A stretch of DNA of 64,000 nucleotides from Rosa chinensis (lineage: Eukaryota; Streptophyta; Magnoliopsida; Rosales; Rosaceae): contig NC_037094.1 of the NCBI RefSeq assembly GCF_002994745.2, positions 62,618,139 to 62,682,138 of the forward strand, read 5' to 3'. The position numbers and the translations under genes are program-made. Numbering within the stretch: position 1 is the first letter of the stretch; every line of letters starts with the position of its first letter. Below the pieces are notes generated by a model. That model worked only from the letters and a program-made list of their open reading frames with translations, made no database searches and was not told where the DNA came from. Below are positions 46,277-57,960 of this stretch, piece after piece.

Positions 46277-46295
46277 TTGGCGCCGTCTGTGGGAA
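46277..46295 (+). other. primer-binding site of element C
   Basis: TTGGCGCCGTCTGTGGGAA immediately after the LTR. This TGGCGCC-type site is common to Tat/Athila gypsy elements. Confidence 0.92.
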
Positions 46296-46329
46296 ACCTT
46301 GAACAAAAAGTCATCCCATCACAATTACC

Positions 46330-47078
46330 ATGACTAACGGTAGCGGGGGAAATATCGAGGAGCAGGCAGACCAGTCCGCCGTTCCCCAACCCGCCCACCC
46401 AGCGGTAAGCATCAACCGCGCACTATTCAGCACCCCGGTCAACCCCGGCGGTGAAACAAATCCAAGCAGCAGCCGCCCCCCAGGTCAGGACCTCACCGCC
46501 TTGTATGAGTTGGCGCTGGCGGACCTCCACAAAGCAAACAGAGAGCGCGAGCAGGAACGCAAGGAAAAGGCTGAGGCCCAAGTGCAGGTGGCCACGCTGA
46601 TGACACAGTTCGACGAGCTAAAGCGGGCGCTGGACGCAAACGCCAACCCAGCACGAAGTGAGCAGTCACACAGCACCAGACACAGCCGGCCTACCGCTGG
46701 TATAGGACCCATTGTGCAAATGCAGGTACCGCTAAACCCACCTGAGCTGGCGGGAATGGGACCACCCCCTGTCCCCCAACTGTTGGAGCAGGAGGCGGAG
46801 TCATCGCAGCGCACCCACCGCTCGAGGACTAGAGCAAGGACTGAGGGCAATCTACCCATTCCCGGGCGAGGGTCAGTTCCGCGGAGCGCCCGAGCAGGCC
46901 CCGCTGGCAACGCAACCGCCCAAATTTTGGAGAGAATGCAGCAGTTAGAACAGAGGCTAATCCTGGCGGAGGCAGGCACCCCGGCGCCAGCCCCAAACCC
47001 ACTCTTCGAGTCCAGGCCAGGACCATTCACCGCTACAATTTTGCAAGCCGTCAGACCAGCGTTTGCAAAGACCCAAAA
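46330..47078 (+). pseudogene. Tat gag N-terminal region of element C (frameshifted end)
   Basis: Starts MTNGSGGNIEEQ at 46330, 35 bp after the primer site. Residues 65-95 are a charged helix (NREREQERKEKAEAQ). A Pro/Arg/Ser-rich linker and a second helix (ERMQQLEQRLILAEAG) follow. The reading frame changes at about 47071-47078, where C has ACCCAAAAATG and A has ACCCCAAAAATG: one C is missing in C. The frame downstream (47079 on) continues the same protein. Confidence 0.9.
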
Positions 47079-50000
47079 ATGTCACATTATAGCGGTAAGA
47101 CCGACCCCTTCGTCCACATGGACACGTTCAAGAAGGTCACCAACAACAAGGGATTTGATGACGCCACCCTGTGCCACTTGTTCAGCGAAACGCTGGATAG
47201 TGAGGCAATGAGTTGGTTTTTCGAGTGTCCGCCAGGGTCCATCGGCTCATTCCAGGCATTATCTCATGCTTTCCTCTCTCGATTCATCTTGTTGTCCGCC
47301 GGTCATCACAACACGAGCCAGTTGTTTGGCGTCCGGCAGGGAGAGGATGAATCATTGAAGGCATTCGTCACAAGATGGCGGGCGGCAACATCTCAGTGCC
47401 GCGATCTCGACAAAACAATGGCTTCGGCGGCTTTCAAGCAGGGACTCCTCAAGGGACCATTCCTCTATCACCTCAACTACAATCATCCAAATGCGGCGTA
47501 TGATCACCTTATGAGTGAGGCGGTCATTCATGCCCAGGCAGAGTTTATCACATATGGAGAAACCCCACCGCCAGCAGCAACACCAACAAAATCATCTCAA
47601 CCCTCCTCCAGCCATCAGGAGACCGCCAGCAAAGCCCCCACTGCACCGCCAGCTGACAAGAAGAGGGAGTGGCAACAAGGCAGTTATCAACGCAAGAGGC
47701 AGAAAGACAACCACTACAAGGGCAACCGCCCATCCCATGGGGACAATCGCAACAAGCAGACGGAGTCCTCTCAGCGGTATGCGGTATTCACGGTCCTCAC
47801 AGCCTCGTACGAGGAAATTTACAATCAGTGCAAGGATCAGATACCACCGCCACCCTCACCGAAATTCCCCAAAAAGGGCAAGCCAAGAAACACCGGCATG
47901 TGGTGCAAATACCACGAGGACAGCGGTCACAATACCAACAGTTGCAACGCTCTCAAAACGGCCATTGAGACCCTGTACCGTGACGGCAAGATGGATCAGT
48001 TCAAGGTGCGCCAACCGCCACCTGTGATTGCCAACATTGAGCCACTGGGCCGCATCAACACCATCGATGGCGGGGCTCTAATCACCAACATGTCTCACAG
48101 GGCAAGAAAGCGTTACGCACGCGCCAATCACCCAAAGGAAGTCTGTAACATCCGCTACGAGAGATCCGCCAAACTCCCAAAGTCTGGTTGGGAGCCCATC
48201 ACCTTCTCAGAGGAGGAGGAGCGTGGAGTACATCTACCCCATGACGACCCATTTCTGATCGATGCCATTCTCGACAGATGGTCAGTGGGAAGAATCCTGG
48301 TGGATAGCGGATCTGCTGTCAATGTCATATTCAGCGGTTGTTACAACAACCTTAAGCGGAACAAGAAACTACTACAAGACCATGAGCCATTGCTTAGCTT
48401 CTCCGGCGATATCACTCAACCGCTGGGTTCTGACTACATGCGGTTAACCATCGGCTCCAGTCCATGTATGGCGGAGGTACATACTGAATTTATAATTGTG
48501 GATTGTTTCAGTTCGTATAACGCCATCATAGGACGGCCGGCACTCAACAAGCTCAAATGCATCATCGCCGGATACATGCTTCTCATGAAGATCCCCACAC
48601 CCAACGGCACGGGCTGTGTCAAGGGAAGTCAGCAATTGGCACGAGAGTGCTACTCAACCACCATTGCGCGGTCAACCCGCCGCCACGAAATCCTAACGGT
48701 AGGAAATCAGGCACCGCCACCACATATCTTCGAGGATCCTAGGGATGAGGAGAAGAAATATGTGAAGAAGGAACCGGTCAATCTGGAAACATCATTGAAG
48801 GTCATCAGCATCTCCGACGAGCACCCAGAGCGGACAGTCCACATAGGAGCTCAGCTAGACCCAGAGGTGGCGGCAGAACTCACTCAATTCCTACGGGACA
48901 ACGCCGCCGTCTTTGCATGGTCATATGCAGACATGCCAGGTATCTCTCCTGAAATCATCACACACAAGCTAACCATCAAGCCATCCTTCTATCCTATCAA
49001 GCAGAAGCGAAGGGCCTTTGACGAGGAGAAATACCGCGCCATAGGACAGGAGGTCGCCAAGCTCCAGGGCATGGGATTCATCCGCCAGGTAGTCTATCCC
49101 CAGTGGATCTCCAACCTGGTCATGGTCAAGAAGCCTAGCGGCAAGTGGCGGATGTGTGTCGACTTCAAAAATCTAAACAAGGAGTGCCCAAAGGACAGTT
49201 TCCCTCTACCACGCATTGATCAGCTAGTTGACGCAACCGCCGGGCATGAACTCCTCAGCATGATGGACGCTTTCTCCAGCTACAATCAGATCAAGATGCA
49301 TCCCAGCGATCAGGAGTGTACCACCTTCACCACCGACAAAGGCCTGTACTGCTACAACGTTATGCCTTTCGGTCTGAAAAACGCCGGTGCAACTTATCAG
49401 CGGCTGATGAATGCTATGTTCGCTGAACATTTGGGCAAGATAATCGAAGTCTACGTGGACGACATGTTGGTCAAGAGTATAAAGGCCAGCGGACATGTGG
49501 CAAACCTCAAGATCATAGTTACCATCCTCCTGGCCTATGGCATGCGCCTCAACCCAGAAAAATGCTTCTTTGGCGTCACCGCCAGCAAATTTCTGGGTTA
49601 TATCGTCAGTGAACGAGGAATCGAGGCTAACCCGGACAAGGTACAAGCCATACTCGACCTGGCGGACCCTGAGTATAAGGTACATGTCCAGTGACTCCAA
49701 GGCAAGTTAACCGCCCTTTCTCGATTCATCTCCAGGCTCACTGACAGGTGTGCCCCATTTTTCAAACTCCTCAAAACGACTCACAAGAAAGTCATCAACT
49801 GGAACCCAGAATGTCAGACGGCGTTTCAGGGCTTGAAGGATTACCTAGCGGCAGTCCCACTACTCTCTATCCCTGTGCAAGGAGAGACACTGTTCATATA
49901 CCTAGCGGTATCGGTATCAGCGGTGAGTTGCGCCATTGTCAGGCTGGAGGGACAGGATGAGCTCCCGGTTTTCTACGCCGGCAGAGGCATGAACGGGGCA

Positions 50001-52037
50001 GAAACAAGATATCCACCCTTGGAGCAGCTAGCTCTCGCACTCATCGTTGCCGCCAGGCGCCTCCGCCAATATTTTCAAGCACACACAATCTATGTGCTAA
50101 CTAATCAACCGCTGAGACAGGTGATGCGGAACCCTGAACATTCAGGGCGCCTCAGCAAGTGGGCCATCGAGCTCAGTGAATTTGACATAGATTACAAGCC
50201 AAGAACCGCCATGAAGGGCCAGGCGGTAGCGGACTTCATCGCTGAGCTCACCGAGCGTCAGCCCAATCCCGGCATGGAGGCTGAGCCCGGGACGGAAATG
50301 GTAACCACTGAGGAGCCAGCTCCCCTACAGTCAGATTGGAACCTGCATGTGGACGGCTCCTCCAGCGCCAAGGCCAGCGGCGCCGGAGTCATTCTGACAG
50401 GACCAGGGGGGCTGAACGTGGAATACGCATTGAAATTCAACTTCAAGGCCTCCAACAATATGGCGGAGTACGAAGCACTCATTGCCGGCTTACTCCTCGC
50501 CATCGATTCAGGGGCTGACAGTGTCAACATCTTCAGTGATTCCCAGTTGGTCGTTAACCAGGTCAATGACAGCTTCCAGGCCAAGGACCAACAGTTAGCG
50601 GCATACTTGGGGTACGTTAAGACACTCCTCAAGAAATTCAAATTTCATAACATCACACAAATCCCCAGGGAAAAGAACGCCAAGGCTGATTCACTGGCAA
50701 GACTGGCAACCGCCCAGCCACATCAGAGTCCAGCGGACACAAGAGTGGAGTGTCTTGACAAGCCAAGTATCACAAAAACCCTGGCGGAGATCTTCAACAT
50801 TGAGGTCAATACCAGCTGGATGGACGAAGTCATTGAGTACAAGCGCAACGGCACATTGCCGGAAGACAAAGTTAAGGCGCGACAACTCAAGCGGAGGGCA
50901 ACCCGCTACAACATCCAGAACGGCAAGCTGTACCGCCAGGGATTCACCCATCCCAACCTCCGCTGCCTAACCCCAGAGGAGGGAAAGGTCGTTCTGGCGG
51001 CAATTCATAGCGGAGAATGCGGAAACCACTCAGGCGCCAGATCCTTAGCCAATCGCACAATACGGCAAGGCTATTTTTGGCCTACTCTCGGCGATGATGC
51101 CCGCCAGATGTCGAGATCATGCCACAAATGCCAACAATTTGCTGATCTCCCACATGCACCGGCGGAACCACTATCGGTCATCATCGCTCCATGGATTCAC
51201 TCAACTTGGGGCCTGGATCTGATGGGAAAATTTCGAACCGCCAAGGGCCAGTTCAAGTACATCATAGTTGCTATCGACTACAACAGCAAGTGGATAGAGG
51301 CGGAGCCACTAACGGCAATAACTACCGCCAAGGTAATTCACTTCCTCTGGAAGAACATCTACTGCCGTTACGGTGTCCCACACACAATAATCACAGACAA
51401 CGGCACACAGTTCAACAACAAGGAGCTCATCTCTTTCACCGCCAACTTGGGTACCAAGATGAGTTTTGCATCTGTCGCCCACCCCCAGACCAACGGTCAG
51501 GTCGAAGCAGCAAACAAGATAATCAAAAAGCTGCTGAAGAAAAAACTCGACAAAGCAAAGGGTCTATGGGCGGAGAAACTCCCGGAAGTTCTATGGGCCA
51601 TCAGAACAACCCCAACTTCCGCAACTGGTGAAACTCCTTTTTGCATGATGTTCGGAACGGAGGCTGTCCTGCCTATTGAGGTTACTCAACCTACCGCCAG
51701 AGTCGAGGGCTGCCGCCCAGAAACCAACACTGACGGCATCAACCTGGACAAGGACCTCCTGGAGGAAAAGCGACACAAGGCCCACTTATGCAACCTGCAA
51801 AACAAGCAGCGGGTATCGCGTTTCTACAACGCCAGAGTCAAAGCCCGGAACCTCCAACTGGGGGACTGGGTAATGAAGGAAGTCATTCCACCGCCAACAA
51901 AGCTTCGCCCAACTTGGGAAGGTCCATACAAAATTGTGGAAGTCGTTAGCCCAGGCACCTTTTACTTAATGGACAAGGATGGCGTCACAACGACCCACCC
52001 TTGGAATACCGAACACCTTCGGTATTATTACAAATAG
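47079..52037 (+). pseudogene. Tat gag-pol polyprotein of element C with one internal stop
   Basis: One frame of 1,652 codons with a single TGA at 49692-49694 (A has TGC, Cys, there). Approximate residues from 47079: Retrotrans_gag domain 30-130; zinc-knuckle-like CKYHEDSGHNTNSC 275-288; aspartic protease VDSGSAVNVIF near 407; RT from about 630 with YVDDMLVKS near 792; RNase H about 890-1020; second RNase H with WNLHVDGSSSAKASGAG from about 1087 and SDSQLVVNQVN; integrase HHCC finger (CHKC near 1350), catalytic ITDNGTQFNN near 1440 and the Glu in QTNGQVEAANK near 1472; ends LRYYYK. Without the stop it would be full length. It makes the enzymes of reverse transcription and integration. Confidence 0.95.
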
Positions 52038-52481
52038 TCATGCCGCTACCCAAAGGCATCTTGACTTAGCTAAATTTTTGTTCAATATTTAGTTAAGGGA
52101 AGCTACCCAACGGGTACTACCCCTCTTTTGTAAACGCTGATCAGTCAGCTATCAATGAAACGAGGAATTATTCAAACCATTGTTACCAAGTCTAGCACTG
52201 AGGGCAACTGGCAACGCCAGGAATCGTCAGCAGACCACGTCCGCTACGTTGTGCACTTGGACCAATTTTAATTCCTTTAATGTTTCATTGCTTGGCAAAA
52301 GAAAAATCTCTAAGTCAAAACTCTAGCGGTACAAACATATCATGACAAACGTCAAACTTTGAAATTTCATTTCAGGGCTGATACTCCCCACCCAAAGTTG
52401 TTCATTACTTCAAAATGTCGAAACTCAGCCAACAACAACAACCAAAAAAAAAAAAAAAAAAAAAACCACACATGTAGGAGC
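52038..52481. other. spacer between converging genes of element C
   Basis: Non-coding, with a poly(A) run at 52444-52465. It separates the stop of pol (plus) from the stop of the opposite-strand gene (minus) by 444 bp, and presumably holds both 3' ends. Confidence 0.8.
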
Positions 52482-55176
52482 TCAGCTTTTCGGGTTGCCT
52501 TCAACATCTCCACCTTCCGCAGGCGGCTGTGGTTGTGCGCGGCTTGTCTGGTCAGACCCTCTGGCGGTAGGACTTGGAGTCTCTATGGTGCCATCCGGCC
52601 GAGTGTGTGCCGCCAGGAAACCGGCACGGGACACCTCCGACTGGGTAGGCAGAGGAGTCTGCTGAGAACCATCCGCTGGCTGTGCACCACTTTCCCCGCT
52701 TCCCGAGCAAACACCTTCAGGCTGGACAGGAACCGCAGCTTGCACCGACGGAGCATTTTGGACTGGCAGAACAGGTGGCTGGGACGCCTTCGCAAAGTCA
52801 ATGACGCCCCTCTGCTTCAGCATCTCCACGTTGGCTAGGGCGCCGGCCTTCGCCGATTCAGTCATCGCCTTTTTGTACTCCGCCGACTGTTTGAATTTCT
52901 CCACAGCGGCGGCAGCGGCACGGGTCCCTTTGTCCCGCAGGCGAGCTACCTCAGCCTCCAGTTTCGTCACCGCTGCTTGCTTGGAGGCAGACTCCCGCTG
53001 CAGGATATCAATCTTTTTCTCCTTAGCGGCCACCCGCTCCTGCAGCAGAGACATGTCTTGTTCCATCCTGGAGATGTGGTTGTTCCGTTCCACGTCCCGC
53101 CGGATTGCCACTTCCAACTTGCCGCGAGCATCCGCGGCGTCGCAATCCGCCTTCGTCAGGCGCCGCTCCACATCCGCCAGCCTGTCCTTGGCGTCCCCCA
53201 GCTCCCTCTCGAGACCGCTGATCTCGTCCCTGAGCTGCCGCTCAACCCCGGGCTGCTTCTGCGCCGCCATGAACATCTCATGCAGCCCAACCGAAAGGTG
53301 ACCAAAAGCTGAACTGAAGGGTGACCCGTCAATCGCCGTTGGGCGGGAAATCCCCGCCAGACCACCAAACCCCAGTATCTCACAGAGGTGGTAGAGAAAT
53401 CCCCGTTCATTGTCAGTCATGAACTCGGCATAGGCGGCAAACGAGTCCAGGTCACTCGCAGGAGCCTCTTCTGCAGCGGCCACTGGCGCCTTCGGCGGAG
53501 CTTGGCGGGCCTTCTTTTGCTGGCGGACCCCGATAACCTCAGCATCATCATCATCCTCCTCGTCGGAGTCATCCTGCAGACGCTTCCGCAACAACCGCGT
53601 CTGTCCAGCGGCCGCAGGCCTTGGCCCCCGTTGCTGTTGACCCACCGTGGCGGCAGCCCCCGCCGGCTGCACCACCTTCTGTGGCCCACGTCGCACGTTG
53701 GGCACTCTCTCTGTCTGCGGCGCGGCGCCAGACCCCTTCTTTCCACCCCCCACATTGGCACCCGTCTGAACAACGGGTAGGCCGTCGGCGCCAAGGTGGG
53801 AGTGCAGCGGCATTGGCAGCACCACCGGAACCTCGGATGGGCTCACCGCCAGCGTCACCGGGTCTATCACTGTCTTTTGAGCCGCATCCCCTGAGGCATA
53901 CATGGCCTCCAAAAAGTTGTCAATCTCCGCGCGGTCCATGGCTTTGGCAAAGGCGTCACGGCTCCTAGCGTTACCTGGCGGCGTCTCTAAACAAATAGAA
54001 AGCAACTCAGTCAACCACAGGGCCAAATTAACTAAGTGTACAAGGTAGCGGAGATTTCTTACCAACGGCGCGAGTCAATCGTTGATCGACCAACAGCTCC
54101 CAACCGGTAAGAAGGCGAAAGTCCAACAAATTGCGATTCCGCCAGCAACCTTTGATGCGCGCCACACGACACTCTTCTTCACGAGTCAGGTTGTAGCGCA
54201 AGCCCACTGCAAAACAAGGATAAACGTTAGCAAGGTTCAAGACTAAGCACAACGTAAACCGCCAGCAATATTCAGCGGAGACCGACAAACCACCTCGGAT
54301 AGGTTGGAACTCTGACTTAATCCTAAACGCCGGTTCCCCGTCATTGGATTCCGCCTGATATTCCCACCCCGTCGTGGCAACGGAAAAGGTGTCCCGCCAA
54401 TACGACATAGAATCCCTCAGGTTCTCTATCAACTTGGGGGCTCCCTGGCGGCGACTTAGGTTCACTTGACCTCCGCAGCCCTAACGCTTCACATACGTCA
54501 GCTCATAGAAATGCAACACCTCCGCCACGGTTGGTCCCTCACAGCCGGACAACCGCCACAGCGAAGTCATCGCCAACATCAATCGCCACATGTTGGGGCA
54601 GACTTGCCCAAAGGCTAGGCCGAACTCGCACACTAAGATCTGAAGACTGGGCACGAGCGGTAGTGTCACTCCCTGGCGGAATATTGCCTCATGCACAGCG
54701 GCAAACCCCTTGGGAAGAATTGAAGCCTTTTCATCCACCGTCGGTGGACGCAGTTTAACCGCGCCAGGCAACCAAAACATCCGCTTTATCCGGTTCACAT
54801 TGGCAACGGTCATCCGCCCTTCCGCCTCGTCAACAGGAATCCCATCCGGAAGAACCCATGCCGATTCGGTATCCTCCCCTGTCGCATCTCCCCCGTCAGC
54901 AGAGCCACTGGCAGCGCTGTTACTTGCCAACCGCTCCTCACGCCTATTCTGAGCAGCTGCTGCCTCCCTGGCCCTAGAACTCTCGGGGCGCGAAGCACGA
55001 CCCATTACTACTTCCCAGGGTATGGTTTGTAGCGGCTCGATGTCTAGCGGTTCTGGCAGTGAGGTTCCTGCACGGGCAGACGGACGCAACGAGTCAATAA
55101 AATTCCTATCCGCTGCGCTGAACGACACGTCAGACCCGGAATCCTCACTGCTCGAAATCTCTACGACTCTAGCCAT
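52482..55176 (-). pseudogene. opposite-strand (antisense) Tat gene of element C, nearly intact
   Basis: Minus-strand gene with three coding exons: 55176 to about 54260, 54206-54063 (144 nt) and 53986-52482. Intron 2 is canonical (GTAAGA...TTTAG); the donor of intron 1 is not certain to the base. The N terminus MARVVEISSSEDSGSD looks like a SUMO-interaction motif followed by acidic/Ser residues. The PF04195-like region includes FAAVHEAIFRQGVTLPLVP and CPNMWRLMLA, then ENLRDSMSYWRDTF. After an acidic/basic linker (DDSDEEDDDDAEVIGV, QQKKARQAPPK) comes a coiled coil of about 160 residues and a conserved tail VSRAGFLAAHTRPDGT. One in-frame TAG after TYVKR (about 54481), where A has CAA, is the only stop. 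Role unknown; other Tat elements are known to carry antisense ORFs. Confidence 0.85.
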
Positions 55177-55670
55177 CCCAAACCCTAAAACCCAAACCGG
55201 TCAGTTTACACAAGATCTAGCCTTTACCTATATTCGTTTAGTGCAAAAACATCAAGAACAATTACCCAGAAAAATACCAAAACAAGAACAAACGCACACT
55301 CAACCCAGATTCGACCATCTAGCAAAACCCAAAACCCCAACTCTCTGTCAAACACCATAACCTCCCTCAAATCTCTCTCTACACCCTCAGAGAACACCAA
55401 AGAAGCAAGATCACACCATTAACAGAAGTAGCAAAACCCAGAAACCACCATTGCAGATTCAATGAAACAGGAAAAGGATTCGAAATACCAACCTCACGTC
55501 GAAGCTGTGGCGTGCAACTCGTCTTCACTGACAGATATTTCGTCCTCTCGAGTCCGACAGCTCCACGGAAACCGGGGAATCTTCTTCGCAATTCACAGAC
55601 GAACAAGGCTCGAAGGAGGCGACTCAGATTTGAAGATTTTCCAGAAGAGTCGAAACTCGCTGAGTTCCCC

Positions 55671-55684
55671 CCTTTTATGTCAAC
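55671..55684 (-). promoter_or_regulatory. TATA-like promoter of opposite-strand gene (C)
   Basis: GTTGACATAAAAGG on the minus strand, about 0.5 kb before the coding start. A probable leader intron runs from AGGTTGGTAT near 55497 to TTTTAG just before the ATG, as in A and D. Confidence 0.65.
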
Positions 55685-55953
55685 ATCAAGCAATCCTGAG
55701 CCGTCCGCTAGAAAACGACATCACGTAGCAACCGTACACGTGTCCCACGTCTTCACTAACTCCCTGGATTAACCGAGGCGTCGCCTCGGTTACGAAATCC
55801 ATCATTACTCGCATTAATGACGAGAAGACAGCTAGGCTTAGGAGACAAGCCTCCAGACACTAACCCTCTAGGAGTTGGCCACGTGTCAACCGTCGTCTCC
55901 TTTAGCTTCCAAGGGAAGTAACCACTTGAGAAGAAAACCCCCAACCATTGGAA

Positions 55954-56390
55954 GTCTCCGCTGAGCGAAACCCCGCCAGCGGATCTTCACTTGTCATCCT
56001 CCAAGTGGAGTCTCCGCTGAGCAAAACCCCGCCAGCGGATCTTCACTTGTCATTCTCCAAGTCACGAAGTCTCCGCTGAGCGAAACCCCGCCAGCGGATC
56101 TTCACTTGTCATCCTCCAAGTGGAGTCTCCGCTGAGCGAAACCCCGCCAGCGGATCTTCACTTGTCATCCTCCAAGTGACGGAGTCTCCGCTGAGCGAAA
56201 CCCCGCCAGCGGATCTTCACTTGTCATTCTCCAAGTGACGGAGTCTCCGCTGACCGAAACCCCGCCAGCGGATCTTCACTTGTCATCCTCCAATGGAGTC
56301 TCCGCTGAGCGAAACCCCGCCAGCAGATTTTCTCACTTGTCATCTCCCAGGTGACAGTCCACTGAGCGAAACCCCGCCAGCGGAACTTCT
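55954..56390 (-). repeat. ~60-bp tandem array upstream of opposite-strand gene (C)
   Basis: About eight units of 55-61 bp with core TCTCCGCTGAGCGAAACCCC then GCCAGCGGATCTTCACTTGTC. On the minus strand it is the same unit as the array in A, with GCGGGGTTTCGCTCAGCGG. Units vary mainly by short indels at the CCTCCAAGTG(AC)GGAG junction. Confidence 0.93.
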
Positions 56391-56669
56391 CTTGTCACCA
56401 TCGAAGTCTCCAACGGAACTTCTCTCGTCATTCGGTAAACGGGGCGTCCTCCGCTACACAGCACACCGCTAGCGGACCCCCTTTCCCATCTGACAAGCTG
56501 CGTACTTTATTCAGCGCAATACCGCTCAATAAAATACCACCAAGCACGTCTACTTGACGCTGCTTCCTGCTACATCTAGCGGGGGGACTTCCGCCAGCGG
56601 CGGATCCCGAGCCCACGCCTCTCTGACAACGCCGCCACGCAGAGTTACGGTCAGAATGTCCCTACGGGA

Positions 56670-56950
56670 CACGGGGACTAGTCAACAGTCTACGACAGCC
56701 CTGATCAGGTACGTTGACCCCCGTCACTTGGGTGCTAAGATTGGGCTCGCAACCCAACACCCTCTGCTCCGTGCAGCGCTGCTCCGTGCAGCTCCCCCTC
56801 AACAAACAATAATAGCGACCATCCGGAGGTCCATCTTAGCCGGGGAGTGGGGGACTCCCTGGGGGGCCTAGCAGGGGCCCACCCGAAAGGGCACAAAGCG
56901 TTTGCTCAGTAAATCCATGGTTGACGACGCACTGACGCTAATTATGCTTC
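56670..56950 (+). repeat. conserved Tat 3' module (element C copy)
   Basis: Homologous to the modules in A, B and D. Here a 13-bp piece (GCTGCTCCGTGCA) is duplicated near 56772-56797. Together with 56400-56669 and 56951-57019 it makes up the untranslated 3' region before the polypurine tract; no gene lies there. Confidence 0.8.
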
Positions 56951-57019
56951 TGCAAAGTCTAGCGGGAGAAATGCTTCAAACCGCCGATCAACTCCCCAAC
57001 CAAGATTGCCCTCCTTGAC

Positions 57020-57036
57020 TGGGGATTTGGGGGACT
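57020..57036 (+). other. polypurine tract of element C
   Basis: TGGGGATTTGGGGGACT directly precedes the 3' LTR. Confidence 0.88.
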
Positions 57037-57545
57037 TGTACATACATGTGCATTTGCAAGCATAATTAGCTATAATGAGCCACGCTCATTGTACCGCCAG
57101 GGGTACCAACGCCCACCATATGAGTGACTGGCGTAAAGACAGCTAGCCGGGTTACCGCCTGAGCCCTGGATCAACCCCTAAGCACCGCCGACGCGCCACC
57201 ACGCACCGTGTCAAGTTAGCATCAGAAGCTACTGAAACTGGGAACTGAAACACATCAGTCCCACATCGAAAACCAGGAGAAGATCATCCTCTTCCTCACC
57301 TATAAAAGGTCCTCTCCTCTCTCCTCATTAATTACGCATTTACTACTCATTATTGTTATGCTGCCTATATGCATTGACTGACTTAGGCATCGGAGAGTTG
57401 AAGACCGCCCAACGCGGTCTCCCTCTAACGCCCTGTCTTGTGTTTGGCAGCTAGCAGTAATCCTCAGATCGGCAGAGTAGCGGTCCGCCCGCCGGACCAG
57501 CGTTAGACCAAGGTTTGGCTACCGCCAGACTTTTGAGCATTAACA
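57037..57545 (+). repeat. 3' LTR of element C
   Basis: 509 bp, differing from the 5' LTR at 4 positions by direct reading. TATAAAAGG at 57301. Followed by the TSD TTGGT. Confidence 0.96.
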
Positions 57546-57550
57546 TTGGT

Positions 57551-57960
57551 TGAGAAGTTAAGTTTCATTAAAGCGCTGTGCTCTATACGCTTAGCATGAT
57601 TGGCGCGAGTGCAGTGCTTATTTTCTAGACAGACGCTTCATCCTTTCATATGAGCTCCTCGTTGGGCCCTACAGAAAGTCCCCCACTCCCTAGCTAAGTA
57701 ATGCCCTTGCGTGCGGACAAATTGATTAATGAGGGAGAAGCTGCGTTAAGGTAGTGGGCATCAGGTAGCGAACTTGACACAATTGGCCTAATCGTTGAAG
57801 GTTAACATACCGGAACAATGGTGGCTGTAAGTTGTTAACCTGTCTGTTGCAAGGGGTTATGAGCGACTATGGACTGCTGACAGTTCAAACCCGCTGGGTC
57901 GCAAGCCTCTGAGGTATTACGTGTTCGCTGAACATATCATAAATGGAGAAGGGTAGTGAT
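57551..57960 (-). repeat. older Tat relic, internal 3' region beyond element C
   Basis: Diverged match, in the same orientation, to the 3' module of A and D: CCCCCACTCCCTAGCTAAG, then ACAAATTGATTAATGAGGG, CAGGTAGCGAAC and CGCTGGGTCGCAAG. It continues the relic at 45279-45767 across the insertion of C. Confidence 0.7.

Larger units (their letters stand above)
45768..57545 (+). mobile_element. Ty3/gypsy Tat-lineage element C (young, nearly intact)
   Basis: 11,778 bp between TSDs TTGGT (45763-45767 and 57546-57550). Both LTRs are 509 bp with only 4 differences (0.8%). It carries a complete set of features: primer site, gag, zinc knuckle, protease, RT, RNase H, second RNase H, integrase, the opposite-strand gene, tandem array, 3' module and polypurine tract. 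Only two lesions interrupt gag-pol: a 1-nt frameshift near 47076 and a TGA at 49692-49694. It is the best reference copy in this window for reading A and D. Confidence 0.96.

Noticed and set aside
46485..47030. Minus-strand ORF opposite gag of element C (and the like opposite gag/pol of A)
   Set aside because: Shadow of the gag coding strand; no conserved promoter or splice signals, unlike the opposite-strand gene beyond pol.
49692..49694. Programmed stop-codon readthrough in pol of C
   Set aside because: Element A has a Cys codon (TGC) here in the same context, so a point mutation explains it better.
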